A stretch of 64,000 bases of DNA from Actinomadura hibisca NBRC 15177. GTDB taxonomy: Bacteria > Actinomycetota > Actinomycetes > Streptosporangiales > Streptosporangiaceae. The position numbers and the translations under genes are program-made. Shown one piece after another: positions 41,852 through 51,472 of this stretch (its first letter is position 1; each line of letters starts with the position of its first letter). The stretch is from assembly GCF_001552635.1 (NCBI RefSeq), contig NZ_BCRO01000001.1, forward strand, positions 124,001 through 188,000. Reading direction: 5' to 3'. Below the pieces are notes generated by a model that worked only from the letters and a program-made list of their open reading frames with translations, ran no database searches and was not told the origin of the DNA.

Positions 41852-42486
41852 GCGGGCAGGTTGAGGCGCTCGCGGATCGTCTGCTGGATCGTGTGCTTGT
41901 CCGGGCGGGCGTCGATGGTGAATACGTACTCCTTGCGCCGGAACAGCTCGATGATGGGGTCGGTCTTCTCGTGGTAGACGCGCAACCGCTCGGCCAGCGC
42001 CTCCTCGGTGTCGTCCGGGCGGCTCACCAGCTCGCCGCCGCACACGTCGCAGCGGCCCTCGTCGGCGGGGCGGTGTGCGATCAGGTTGTAGTCGAGGCCG
42101 CAGCGCGAGCACAGGCGGCGGGCCAGCACGCGGCGACGCACCTCGGCGTCGGGCAGGTCCAGGTGGATCACGCCGTCGATGTCGTAGCTCTCCAAGAAGA
42201 ACTCCGCCTGGCGCGGGTTGCGGGGGAAGCCGTCGATGATGAAGCCGTAGTTCCAGTCGTGCTGGTCCAGCCGGTCGCGGACGACGCCCGCCACCAGGTC
42301 GTCGTTCACCAGCTCGCCCGCCGACACGGCGCGGCGGACCTGCGCGCCGAGCTTGGTGTGGCTCTGCACGTGCCAGCGGAAGATGTCGCCGACGCTGATG
42401 TGCACCAGGTCAAGGTCCCGGGCCAGCAGCAGCGACTGGGTCCCCTTGCCGCTGCCCTGAGCACCGATGATGACGTATTTGCGCAT
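41836..42486 (-). CDS. adk: adenylate kinase (zinc-LID type), stand-alone copy
   Basis: A 216-residue nucleoside monophosphate kinase. The P-loop is GAQGSGKGT (7-15), DGFPRN the AMP-site Asp-Gly-Phe-Pro-Arg, and the LID has four cysteines in C-x2-C and C-x2-C (about 125-128 and 146-149), a structural zinc site. It converts AMP and ATP to 2 ADP. The housekeeping adk normally lies with ribosomal protein genes near secY; this copy is elsewhere and its GAQGSGKGT loop and GELVNDDLV differ from that type, so it is probably a second enzyme. Confidence 0.88.
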   Translation of the reverse strand: MRKYVIIGAQGSGKGTQSLLLARDLDLVHISVGDIFRWHVQSHTKLGAQVRRAVSAGELVNDDLVAGVVRDRLDQHDWNYGFIIDGFPRNPRQAEFFLESYDIDGVIHLDLPDAEVRRRVLARRLCSRCGLDYNLIAHRPADEGRCDVCGGELVSRPDDTEEALAERLRVYHEKTDPIIELFRRKEYVFTIDARPDKHTIQQTIRERLNLPAYERS

Positions 42487-42519
42487 GCCGGAACCCTGGC
42501 ACGCGGCGGGCGCGCGGCG

Positions 42520-43050
42520 CTAATCGACGTCGCGGCGGCGCGGCCGGTGGCGGTCGGGGGGCCGGTCCCGGGCGTTGAGCGAGCGCAGCAGCGAGTCCAG
42601 CGCGGGCGGCCGCACGCACACGAACGTCGCGCGGGTGCGGCGGGCGCAGTGCAGCCGCACCGACGGCCGGACCAGCCGCGACAGCAGGCCGCGCGAGCCG
42701 TGCCCGACCACCAGGATGTCGTCGTCGCGCGCGAGCCGCACCAGGGCCGCGCCCGGTTCGCCGACCAGCGCGAGCGTGGCGGTCTCCACGCCGGCGGGCG
42801 CGCCGCCCGCCGTCTCGGCCAGCAGCCGGGCGACGAGCTCGGCGCCCGCGCCGCGCAGGGCCTCGGTGATCCCGCAGCCGAGCTGGCCGGCGGCCGACAC
42901 GTGCGGGGGGAGCGGGGCGGCGTGCACCACCAGCAGCGGCAGCCGCCGCAGCCGGGCCTCGCCGATCGCCCAGGACAGGGCGCAGCGCGCCCCGGCGGAG
43001 TCGTCGACCCCGACGACCACGCGCGGGCCGCCGTCCGGTCGTGAGATCAC
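42520..43050 (-). CDS. universal stress protein (UspA family)
   Basis: A 176-residue single-domain Usp. VVVGVDDSAGARCALSWAIGEA is the first strand and helix. The ATP-loop region reads ILVVGHGSRGLLSRLVRPSV, keeping G-x-G but lacking the full G-x2-G-x9-G-S/T motif, so ATP binding is uncertain. A basic tail (RDRPPDRHRPRRRD) follows. GTG 43050 has GGAGGACGAG upstream. It lies 33 bp after the adenylate kinase start region on the same strand; a DosR-type box was not seen. Confidence 0.85.
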   Translation of the reverse strand: MISRPDGGPRVVVGVDDSAGARCALSWAIGEARLRRLPLLVVHAAPLPPHVSAAGQLGCGITEALRGAGAELVARLLAETAGGAPAGVETATLALVGEPGAALVRLARDDDILVVGHGSRGLLSRLVRPSVRLHCARRTRATFVCVRPPALDSLLRSLNARDRPPDRHRPRRRDVD

Positions 43051-43080
43051 GGTGTCTCGTCCTCCGAACACCACTGTTTG

Positions 43081-43097
43081 AGCTGTGCCTGACAGCT
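43081..43097 (-). terminator. short hairpin between TPR and Usp genes
   Basis: AGCTGT (43081-43086) pairs with ACAGCT (43092-43097) across GCCTG, about 43 bp after the TPR gene stop on the minus strand. It may end the TPR transcript or be an operator of the Usp gene. Confidence 0.35.
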
Positions 43098-43139
43098 TGG
43101 CAGGACGGTGACCTCGGCGGAAGGGGGCGCGCGGAAACC

Positions 43140-44933
43140 TCAGCCGGCGGGCTCCTCCAGCACCTCCGCGGCCAGGCCGCGCATGTCGGGGTGCACGTCC
43201 GGGGTGACGCGCACCAGCAGCGCCAGCGAGTCCAGGACGGGCACCGCGCGGTCGCGTCCGGCGCGCAGCGCGGCCAGGAACCGCCACGACACCAGCGCCG
43301 CCACGTCGGCGCGGGCCTCGGGGTGCGTCCAGGCCACCGCGACCAGCGCCAGCAGCGCCGCCTCGCCCGTCCAGTCCTCCGGGCCGTAGGCGAGGTCGAC
43401 CAGGACGGCGCGGCGGCGCGACCCCTCCCACGGCTCGTCGGGGCGGTGGTGGGCGATGCCGAGGCACGCCCACGCCTGCGCCGACCGGATCCACTCCGGC
43501 AGCGTCGCGGGGTCGGGCTCGGGCTGCGCGGGCGGGTGGACCAGCACGCCCAGCAGGTCGTCGAGATCGGTCTCGGCCAGCCGCACCGCGTCGTCGTAGG
43601 CGCCCGGCAGGTGCCGCCACCGGTGCCCGGCCATAGCCTGGACGGCGCGCAGCGCCTCGGGCGACGGCGGCGGGACGGCCGGGTGCGCGGTCACGCCGTC
43701 GTACTCCCAGACGCGGTGCCGCACCGTGCGGACCGGGCCCTCGGCGAACACCTCCGGGACGGTGCGGCGCGGGTCGGGCTCGGGCACGCCGGTGATGTCG
43801 ACGGTGGAGCCCGGCAGCGCCCGGTCGAACGCCAGCAGCGCGCTGGGCGGCTCCGGCGCCGACAACGTCAACGCGGCCCCGCCCGTGCCGCCGCCCTCCG
43901 CCAGCATCTGCCGCAGCACGTTGACCACCGCCTCCGACGGCCGGGGCACGTGCCCCAGCCAGTAGTGGCGCTGGGACACGTTGGTGAGGACGCGGTCGGC
44001 GTGCGCGTTGTCGGGGCGGGCGCGCAGGTGGTCGGCCAGCGCCGCCAGGTGGGCCGGGTCGCCGTCGCGGTCGAAGCGCATCCCGCAGGCGGTGGGGAAC
44101 GCGCTGGGGTCGTCGGGGTCCAGCTCCAGGGCGCGTTCCAGCCACGGCATCGCCTCGTCGGGCCGCCCGGCGGACGCCATCAGCTCGCCGATGTCGGTGA
44201 GCAGCGCGGTGTTGCCCGGGTCGAAGGCCAGGGCGCGCCGCCACGCCTGCTCGGCCAGGTCCCACTGCCGCGCGGCGCGGTGGGCGTAGCCGAGCGCCAT
44301 CGCGGCGTTGAAGGACGGCTCGACCGCCTCGGCGCGCGCGGCGAACTCGACGGCCTCGGCCGGGTCGGCGATCCGGCGCAGCAACATCGAGCCCGTCCAC
44401 AGCAGCCCGGCGTGCCCGGGGTGGGCGGCGACGGCCGCGCGCAGCAGCGCCGCGTAGGGCAGCAGCGGGGGCCGCTCGTCCTCGGGCACCGGATCGTTCA
44501 GGCCGGTGACCAGCCGCACCACCCGCATCGCGAGGTCGTCGGGGTCGAGCCGGGCGGCGGCCGACGGGTCGTGCATCCACGGCACGTCGGCCCAGGCGCC
44601 GCGCGGCTCGTGGCACTGCGCCGACACCAGCAGCCCGACCGCCTCGCCGTACTCGCCGCGGCCCGCCAGCACGTGCGCGCGGGCGACGACGGTGCCGAGG
44701 AAGACCGGCTGCTCCAGCGGGTACAGCTCCGGGCCGCCGTCGGGACGCGCGGCCAGCAGCGCCAGCAGCTCGTGCGCCTCGGGCAGCGCGGGCGCGTGCA
44801 CCAGGGCGCGGGCGACGTGGTCGGCGGCGTGCCGCAACTCGCCGTCGTCGAGCGCGAGCCGCGCCATCCCCAGCTCGCCCTCGGCCTCCAGCCTCGGATC
44901 GGTGACGCCCTCGTGCCTGTGCGCCTCGGTCAC
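43140..44933 (-). CDS. tetratricopeptide repeat protein
   Basis: A 597-residue soluble protein. Clear TPR units lie at about 200-290 (NAAMALGYAHRAARQWDLAEQAWRRALAFDPGN and the next, IGELMASAGRPDEAMPWLERALELDPDD), with weaker helical repeats before and after. The C-terminal half (about 330-597) is helical with no recognised domain. GTG 44933 has GGGAGGGC upstream. TPR proteins scaffold protein complexes; the partner is unknown. The gene stands alone between the Usp gene and a divergent SDR gene. Confidence 0.8.
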   Translation of the reverse strand: MTEAHRHEGVTDPRLEAEGELGMARLALDDGELRHAADHVARALVHAPALPEAHELLALLAARPDGGPELYPLEQPVFLGTVVARAHVLAGRGEYGEAVGLLVSAQCHEPRGAWADVPWMHDPSAAARLDPDDLAMRVVRLVTGLNDPVPEDERPPLLPYAALLRAAVAAHPGHAGLLWTGSMLLRRIADPAEAVEFAARAEAVEPSFNAAMALGYAHRAARQWDLAEQAWRRALAFDPGNTALLTDIGELMASAGRPDEAMPWLERALELDPDDPSAFPTACGMRFDRDGDPAHLAALADHLRARPDNAHADRVLTNVSQRHYWLGHVPRPSEAVVNVLRQMLAEGGGTGGAALTLSAPEPPSALLAFDRALPGSTVDITGVPEPDPRRTVPEVFAEGPVRTVRHRVWEYDGVTAHPAVPPPSPEALRAVQAMAGHRWRHLPGAYDDAVRLAETDLDDLLGVLVHPPAQPEPDPATLPEWIRSAQAWACLGIAHHRPDEPWEGSRRRAVLVDLAYGPEDWTGEAALLALVAVAWTHPEARADVAALVSWRFLAALRAGRDRAVPVLDSLALLVRVTPDVHPDMRGLAAEVLEEPAG

Positions 44934-44998
44934 GCGCCCTCCCGCAGAACGATCGTTTCGGCCAACCCTCCCACGGGGCTGTGACAGAACGCCCGCCG

Positions 44999-45037
44999 AT
45001 GTACTGAACCGCCCACCTTCGGTGGAAACGGGTACAT
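44999..45037. promoter_or_regulatory. nested inverted repeat upstream of the SDR gene
   Basis: ATGTAC (44999-45004) and GTACAT (45032-45037) flank a smaller hairpin, CCACC-TTC-GGTGG (45013-45025). It lies between the divergent TPR and SDR genes, 45 bp before the SDR start, and could be an operator for either. Confidence 0.4.
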
Positions 45038-45081
45038 GTCCGGATAGCAGGCAGCGCCCCACCGCGAGGAGGACGGGACCG

Positions 45082-45957
45082 ATGAACCTGGGAGACCTGA
45101 TCTGGCGGGCCGGCGAGGAACTCGACCCGCGCCGCCAGTTCGACGGCGTGCGCGCCCCCGGCCGCACCCTGCGCGACGCCGTCGAGGGCAGGCGCGTCCT
45201 GCTGACCGGCGCGTCGGCCGGGATCGGCCGCGAGACCGCGCTGCTGCTGGCCGGGGCGGGCGCCGAACTGGTGCTGGTCGCCCGCCGCTCCGCGCTGCTC
45301 AAGGACCTGGCCGCCGAGGTCGCCGAGCGCGGCGGCGTCGCGCACCCCTACCCCTGCGACCTCACCGACGCCGAGCAGGTGGAGACCCTGGCCGGGTACG
45401 CCACCGAGGGGCTGGGCGGCGTGGACGTGCTGGTCAACAACGCCGGGCACTCCATCCGCCGCAACCTCGCCGCCAGCGCCGACCCGCTGCGCGACGCCGA
45501 GCGGCTGATGGAGCTCAACTACTTCGGCGCGCTGCGGCTCACCCTCCCGGTCGTCGCGCACATGCGCGAGCGCCGCCGCGGCCACGTCGTCAACGTCTCC
45601 ACCCTCGGCGTGCAGGTCGGCGCGCAACCCCTGTTCGCCGGGTACCTGGCGTCCAAGGCGGCGCTGGACGCCTACGCGCGCTCGGCCGCGCCCGAGACCC
45701 GCCGCGACGGGGTGGTGTGGACGACCGTGCACATGCCGCTGGTGCGCACCGAGATGATCGCGCCCACCCGCGCCTACCGGGCCTTCCCCGCCCTGACGGC
45801 CCGCTCGGGCGCGCGCCTGCTCGCGCACGCGATCGTGCACCGCCCGGCCCGCGTCAGCCACCCCGCCGGGACCGCCGGGCACCTGCTCGACCTGGCCGTG
45901 CCCGGCGTGGTCGAGCGGGTGATGGGCCGCGCCGCCCGCCGCACCGGCGGCCTGTAA
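45082..45957 (+). CDS. short-chain dehydrogenase/reductase (SDR)
   Basis: A 291-residue classical SDR with about 35 extra N-terminal residues. TGASAGIG (about 42-49) binds the NAD(P) phosphate, VLVNNAGHS stabilises the core, STLGVQ supplies the catalytic Ser region and YLASK (about 188-192) the Tyr and Lys. RRS after strand 2 (VLVARRSALL) suggests NADP preference. ATG 45082 has GAGGAGGACGGG upstream. The substrate is unknown, possibly a lipid or fatty acyl group given the basic N- and C-termini. Confidence 0.88.
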   Translation: MNLGDLIWRAGEELDPRRQFDGVRAPGRTLRDAVEGRRVLLTGASAGIGRETALLLAGAGAELVLVARRSALLKDLAAEVAERGGVAHPYPCDLTDAEQVETLAGYATEGLGGVDVLVNNAGHSIRRNLAASADPLRDAERLMELNYFGALRLTLPVVAHMRERRRGHVVNVSTLGVQVGAQPLFAGYLASKAALDAYARSAAPETRRDGVVWTTVHMPLVRTEMIAPTRAYRAFPALTARSGARLLAHAIVHRPARVSHPAGTAGHLLDLAVPGVVERVMGRAARRTGGL

Positions 45958-45980
45958 CCGGCAGGGCGGCCCGGGACGCG

Positions 45981-47048
45981 TCAGGGCTCCAGGACGAACG
46001 GGACGGTGGCGCGCACGCGCCCGTTGACCACGATCTCCAGCTCGCGCGGGCCGGGCGGCTCCACCCGCGTGGTGACCGGCTTGAAGGAGTGGGACCGGCT
46101 GACGGTGAGGGTCTCGCCGGGCTCGGCGGCGACGCGTTCGGCCAGGTGGAACACGCGGCGCGAGCCGGGGCGCGTCACCGCGTACTTCAGCACCAGCGGG
46201 CCGGGCCGCTCGGCGCGCAGCACCACGGTGAACGGCAGCCGCCCGCCGACCGCGACCCGGTCGCCGGCGAGGCTCAGCGAGTCGACCGTCCCGTTGCCGG
46301 GCTCGGCGCCCACCAGCGTCAGCGCGCCCGGGTGCCCGGCGCGCAGCAGGCCGCGCGCCGCATGGCGCACCACGCGGGTCACGTGCTCGCCGCCTTCGCG
46401 CCGCCATCGGCCCAGCAGCTCCAGCGCGGTGTCGGGGTGGTCCTTGGCGATGTCGTTGACGTGGTTGGCGACCGAGCGGCGCACGTACTCGCTGGGGTCG
46501 TCGCGCAGCCGCTCCAGGATCGGCAGCGCCGGGCCCGGCTCCATCAGCCACCGCACCCGCGACCCCCACGGCAGCCGGGGCCGGGTGCCCTCGGAGGCCA
46601 GGCGGCGCAGGTGCTCGTCGGGCGAGTCCGCCCAGCCCCGCATGATCGCCAGCGCGGCGTCGCCGTGCCGCACCAGGTGCGGCCGCACTGCGAACTCGCC
46701 GGTCGCGAACGGCGTGATGGCGGCGAGCGCGGCCATGGCCTCGTCCAGGTGGTCCAGCGCGTGGGCGCCGAGGTAGTCGGTGGCGGGCCAGCCGCTCCAC
46801 AGGTCGAGCCGCACGTGCCCGGCCGCCGCCGCCAGCACGGCGGCGGCCTCCGGCGGGGGCGCGGGCAGCGCGTCGTGCAGCGCCCCCGACACGTGCCGGA
46901 CGCGGTCCTTCAGTTCCAGGCCGTCCAGGCCGGTCACGGCGGCGGCGGTGAAGCGGTCGCGGGGGAAGGCGGGCAGCGCGGCGGTGACGCCGTCGGCCAG
47001 CGTGCGCACGGACCGCACGTTGATCATCTCTTTGAGGGGTAGTGCCAC
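45981..47048 (-). CDS. AlkC-type DNA alkylation repair protein
   Basis: A 355-residue HEAT-repeat glycosylase-like protein. The AlkC hallmarks are LPLKEMIN at the start, GEFAVRPHLVRH, LRRLASEGTRPRLPWG and DPSEYVRRSVANHVNDIAKDHPD. Residues about 270-355 form an Ig-like C-terminal domain (VLKYAVTRPGSRRVFHLAERV), found in part of the family. AlkC removes 3-methyladenine and 3-methylcytosine from DNA by capturing the lesion in the minor groove. It is divergent from nothing and follows the SDR gene tail to tail. Confidence 0.88.
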   Translation of the reverse strand: MALPLKEMINVRSVRTLADGVTAALPAFPRDRFTAAAVTGLDGLELKDRVRHVSGALHDALPAPPPEAAAVLAAAAGHVRLDLWSGWPATDYLGAHALDHLDEAMAALAAITPFATGEFAVRPHLVRHGDAALAIMRGWADSPDEHLRRLASEGTRPRLPWGSRVRWLMEPGPALPILERLRDDPSEYVRRSVANHVNDIAKDHPDTALELLGRWRREGGEHVTRVVRHAARGLLRAGHPGALTLVGAEPGNGTVDSLSLAGDRVAVGGRLPFTVVLRAERPGPLVLKYAVTRPGSRRVFHLAERVAAEPGETLTVSRSHSFKPVTTRVEPPGPRELEIVVNGRVRATVPFVLEP

Positions 47049-47098
47049 CCCGCCAGCCTGGCACAGGGCACCGACATTCCGGCCCGGCCCGGTCCCGG

Positions 47099-47440
47099 TC
47101 AGCCGTCGGTGAGCGCGGGCTCCGCCTCCCGCTCGGCGGGCTCGGACCCGCCGGTCCGCACCTGGCGCAGCACCGCGACGGCGACGGCGGCCATGGCGAG
47201 CGCGAGCACCGCGCTCACGGCGGCGGTCACGTTCAGGCCGGAGACGAACGCCGACCGCGCGGCCTCCAGCAGCTCGGCCCCGGCGGCGGTGGGCAGCCGC
47301 CCGGCCACCTCCACCGCGCCCGCCAGCCCCTCGCGCGCCGCGTGGGCGTCCCCGGCCGCGAGCCCGGACGGCAGGTCCAGGGCGCCCCAGTAGACGGCGG
47401 TGGCGAGGCTGCCCAGCGACGCACGGTCGTCGGGCGTTCC
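47099..47440 (-). pseudogene. C-terminal remnant of a DHA2 (EmrB/QacA-type) MFS transporter
   Basis: The frame from about 47440 to the stop at 47099 encodes roughly the last 110 residues of a 14-helix drug:H+ antiporter: ASLGSLATAVYWGALDLP, then AAREGLAGAVEVAGRLP, ARSAFVSGLNVTAAVSAVLA and a final helix ending VLRQVRTGG. The preceding 350-400 residues are missing: the frame stops at a TGA near 47482, and the GH13 gene begins directly beyond. The rest of the gene was probably deleted when the GH13-LLM pair came to lie here. Internal GTG codons could give a short product, but it would not be a working pump. Confidence 0.65.
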
Positions 47441-47488
47441 TAGTACCGACCGCGCGCCGGGCGAGAACTCATCGCCGCGTTCGAAAGT

Positions 47489-49147
47489 TCATTCGACGCG
47501 CATCCAGCGGCAGCCGTAGGGGGCCAGGCGCAGGGTCGCCTCGCCCTCGGGGGAGACCTCGGCGTCCGCGCCGGCGGGGCCGTCCGACAGCAGGTCGATC
47601 AGCCCGGCTCGCGCGTGCGCGCGATCGAGGCGCAGGGTCACCTCGATTTCCTCGTCGGCGAAGTTGTGGAGGGTGAGCACGGCCCCGTCATCGGCGGCGT
47701 GCAGTTGCGCCAGCACCGTGTCCGCGCCGGAGTCCAGCGGCGTCAGCTCGCCCCACGCCAGCTCCGGGGTCTCGCGGTAGCGCTCGACCAGCAGGCTGAT
47801 CCACGACAGCAGCGAGTCGGGGTCGCCGCGCTGCGCGGCCACGTTGACGTGGTCCGGCCCGTACTCGCCGGGGACGAGCCGGGCGGGGAAACGTTCGGGG
47901 TCGGCGGACGAGAAGCCGCCGCCGGGCCCGGGACGCCACTGCATCGGCGTGCGCACGGCGTTGCGGCCCTTCTCGGACAGGTCCTCGCCCATGCCGATCT
48001 CCTCGCCGTAGAACAGCACCGGCGTGCCCGGCAGCGAGAACAGCAGGCTGTAGACCATCTTGATCCGCCGCGCGTCGCCCTCCAGCATGGGGGGCAGGCG
48101 GCGTCGCAGGCCGCGCCCGTAGAGCTGCATCTCCTCCTTGGGGCCGAACGCGTCGAACACCTCCTGGCGCTCGTCGTCGCTCAGCTTGTCGAGCGTCAGC
48201 TCGTCGTGGTTGCGGACGAAGGTGGCCCAGTGCCCGTCCTTGGGCGGCGCGGGCCGCTCGGCCAGCGCGCCCGCCAGCGGCCGGACGTCGCCGCGCGCCA
48301 GCGCCAGGTACAGGCGCTGCATCCCGATGAAGTCGAAGCACATGGTCAGCTCGGGGGCCTCGTCGCCGAAGAACGCCATGGTGTCGGAGTAGGGCAGGTT
48401 CACCTCGCCCAGCAGGATCGCCTGCCCGTCGCGGCGGTCCATGAACGCGCGCAGGTCGGCCAGGTAGTCGTGCGGGTCGGGCAGCTTCTCGGCGTCGGCC
48501 TGCCCGTCGGTCTCCAGCATGAACGGCACCGCGTCCACCCGGAACCCCGACAGCCCCAGCTCCATCCAGAACCCCATGATCCGCGCGATCTCGTCGCGCA
48601 CGGCGGGATTGGCGATGTTCAGGTCGGGCTGGTGCTTGTAGAAGCGGTGCTGGTAGTACTGCCCGGCCTCCTCGTCGTAGGTCCAGACGCTCTTCTCCTC
48701 GTCGGGGAAGACCACGCCCTTCGGGCCGTCCTCGGGCGGCTCGTCGGCCCACACGTACCAGTCGCGGTAGGGGGACTCACGGCTCGCGCGGGCGCTCTTG
48801 AACCAGGGGTGCTGATCGGAGGTGTGGTTCACCACCAGGTCGGCGATGACGCGCATCCCGCGGTCGCGCGCGGTGCGCAGGAACTCCACGAAGTCGCCGA
48901 GCGTGCCGAGCCGGGGATCGACGCCGTAGAAGTCGGTGATGTCGTAGCCGTCGTCGCGGTCGGGCGAGGGGTAGAACGGCATCAGCCAGATGCAGGTGAC
49001 GCCGAGCCGGTCCAGGTGGTCCACCCGCTGGGTGAGGCCGCGGAAGTCGCCGCAGCCCTCGCCCAGCGCGTCCTGGTAGGTCTCCACGTCCAGGCAGTAG
49101 ACGACGGCGTTCTTCCACCACAGGTCGGCGGTGCGGCTGAGTCTCAC
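47489..49147 (-). CDS. GH13 alpha-amylase family enzyme, trehalose-synthase-like
   Basis: A 552-residue (beta/alpha)8-barrel enzyme. VVNHTSDQHPWF is conserved region I, LSGFRVDAVPFM (Asp about 204) the nucleophile, ILLGEVNLP (Glu about 246) the acid/base, and FVRNHDEL (Asp about 313) the transition-state stabiliser. The stretches GRGLRRRLPPML and SLPGTPVLFYGEEIGMGEDL are typical of trehalose synthase (maltose to trehalose). An all-beta C-domain closes the protein. No signal peptide is present. GTG 49147 overlaps the LLM oxidoreductase stop, a pairing often seen for trehalose-synthase-like genes in actinomycetes. A dedicated maltokinase is not adjacent. Confidence 0.88.
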   Translation of the reverse strand: MRLSRTADLWWKNAVVYCLDVETYQDALGEGCGDFRGLTQRVDHLDRLGVTCIWLMPFYPSPDRDDGYDITDFYGVDPRLGTLGDFVEFLRTARDRGMRVIADLVVNHTSDQHPWFKSARASRESPYRDWYVWADEPPEDGPKGVVFPDEEKSVWTYDEEAGQYYQHRFYKHQPDLNIANPAVRDEIARIMGFWMELGLSGFRVDAVPFMLETDGQADAEKLPDPHDYLADLRAFMDRRDGQAILLGEVNLPYSDTMAFFGDEAPELTMCFDFIGMQRLYLALARGDVRPLAGALAERPAPPKDGHWATFVRNHDELTLDKLSDDERQEVFDAFGPKEEMQLYGRGLRRRLPPMLEGDARRIKMVYSLLFSLPGTPVLFYGEEIGMGEDLSEKGRNAVRTPMQWRPGPGGGFSSADPERFPARLVPGEYGPDHVNVAAQRGDPDSLLSWISLLVERYRETPELAWGELTPLDSGADTVLAQLHAADDGAVLTLHNFADEEIEVTLRLDRAHARAGLIDLLSDGPAGADAEVSPEGEATLRLAPYGCRWMRVE

Positions 49148-50112
49148 GAGGTCACGTCCTTGAGTTGGGGGAGCACCTCGGCCCCGAACGCGTCGATGAA
49201 CGCGTCCTGCTCCTGGCCGACGTGGTGCAGCATCACGTTGTCGAAGCCCAGCTCGGCGTACTCGCGCAGCCGGGCGGCGTGGCGGCCGAGGTCGGCCGAG
49301 ACGTTGACGACCCCGGCGACCTGCTCGGGGGTGACGTTCCGGGACACCTCGTCGAAGTGGTCGGTCATCTCCAGGTCCCAGCACACCGGCGGCGCGAACA
49401 CGTTGCTGCGCCACTGCTCGTGCGCGACGCGCGCCGCCTCGTCCTCGCTGGGAGCCCAGCTCAGGTGCACCTGGAGGGTGAGCGGGCCGCGCCCGCCCGC
49501 CTCGCGGTAGGCGTCGACCATCTCGCGCAGCCGCTCGACGGGGGCGTTCACCGTGATCAGGCCGTCGGCCCACTCGGCGCACCAGCGGGCCGTCTCGACG
49601 CTCACGGCCGCGCCGACCAGCGGCGGCGGCGTGTCCGGCAGCGTCCACAACCGCGCCCGGTCGACGGTGACCAGGCCGTCGTGGCTGACCTCCTCCCCGG
49701 CCAGCAGCGCCCGGATCACCGCCACGCACTCGCGCAGCCGCGCCGAGCGCACGTCCTTGCGCGGCCAGCCCGCGCCGGTGATGTGCTCGTTGCTGGCCTC
49801 GCCGGTGCCGAGCGCGGCCCAGAACCGGCCGGGGAACATCGCGCCCAGCGTGCCGATCGCCTGCGCGATGATCGCCGGGTGGTAGCGCTGGCCCGGCGCG
49901 TTGACCACGCCGAACGGCAGAGCGGTCGCCTGCATGGCCGCGCCGAGCCAGGACCAGGCGAAGCCCGACTCGCCCTGCCGGGCGCTCCAGGGGGAGAAGT
50001 GGTCCGAGCACATCGCGGCGGTGAAACCGGCCTGCTCGGCGCGCACGACGGCGTCCAGCAGGCGTCGGGGGTGGACCTGTTCGTGGGAGGCGTGCAGTCC
50101 GTACAACGTCAT
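49144..50112 (-). CDS. LLM-class flavin oxidoreductase (TIGR03885-like)
   Basis: A 322-residue TIM-barrel protein of the bacterial luciferase-like monooxygenase class. YGLHASHEQVHPRRLLDAVVRAEQAGF at the start, SDHFSPW, and FWAALGTGEASNEHITG match the F420-dependent or F420-like group (TIGR03885), which tends to sit beside trehalose synthase genes. It probably uses F420 or FMN; the substrate is unknown. ATG 50112 is the first start. It precedes and overlaps the GH13 gene by 4 bp, so the two are one operon. Confidence 0.86.
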   Translation of the reverse strand: MTLYGLHASHEQVHPRRLLDAVVRAEQAGFTAAMCSDHFSPWSARQGESGFAWSWLGAAMQATALPFGVVNAPGQRYHPAIIAQAIGTLGAMFPGRFWAALGTGEASNEHITGAGWPRKDVRSARLRECVAVIRALLAGEEVSHDGLVTVDRARLWTLPDTPPPLVGAAVSVETARWCAEWADGLITVNAPVERLREMVDAYREAGGRGPLTLQVHLSWAPSEDEAARVAHEQWRSNVFAPPVCWDLEMTDHFDEVSRNVTPEQVAGVVNVSADLGRHAARLREYAELGFDNVMLHHVGQEQDAFIDAFGAEVLPQLKDVTS

Positions 50113-50343
50113 GCGGGCGTCGGTACCCGCGAGAAACGGATCAACGCGGCCTCCCTTCACACCCGGCGTCCGGACCTCCGGCCGGTGCCCGCACGCTGCG
50201 GGGACGACGGTGCGTGACGTCCCGGTTGGCCGCCCGTGGTCACCGGCGAGGTCTCCGCCGCCGTTCGCCCCTGTTCTGTCGGTGCCATCGCCTACCGTCG
50301 GACCAGGCCCAGTTCCCCGCGCCGTCGACCGAAGGACCGACTC

Positions 50344-51345
<1,002 letters not shown>

Positions 51346-51405
51346 CCGTACTTCGCAGGGTCGGACGCGGGTCTTGGTCCGGGATGAGACCCGCGTCACG
51401 AGATG

Positions 51406-51440
51406 CACGTCACGCAAAATGACGTGTCCTGAAATTTTGC
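51406..51440. promoter_or_regulatory. interlocked inverted repeats upstream of the TetR-MMPL operon
   Basis: CACGTCA (51406-51412) and TGACGTG (51420-51426) form one perfect inverted repeat. GCAAAAT (51414-51420) and ATTTTGC (51434-51440) form a second that interlocks with it. They end 32 bp before the TetR gene start, in unusually AT-rich DNA, and are good candidates for its autoregulatory site. Confidence 0.6.
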
Positions 51441-51472
51441 TCGTCATGCAAGTTTGTTCTACGGTGGGGGAC

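Noticed and set aside
43051..43139. DosR-type box upstream of the universal stress protein
   Set aside because: No GGGAC-N-AGTCCC-like palindrome is present; only a small AGCTGT/ACAGCT hairpin.
42520..47064. Very long open frame on the minus strand (over 1500 codons)
   Set aside because: It runs across several real genes on both strands and reads as Arg/Gly/Ala-rich low-complexity protein, a consequence of GC-rich third positions. Only its 3' part is real, the universal stress protein at 42520-43050.
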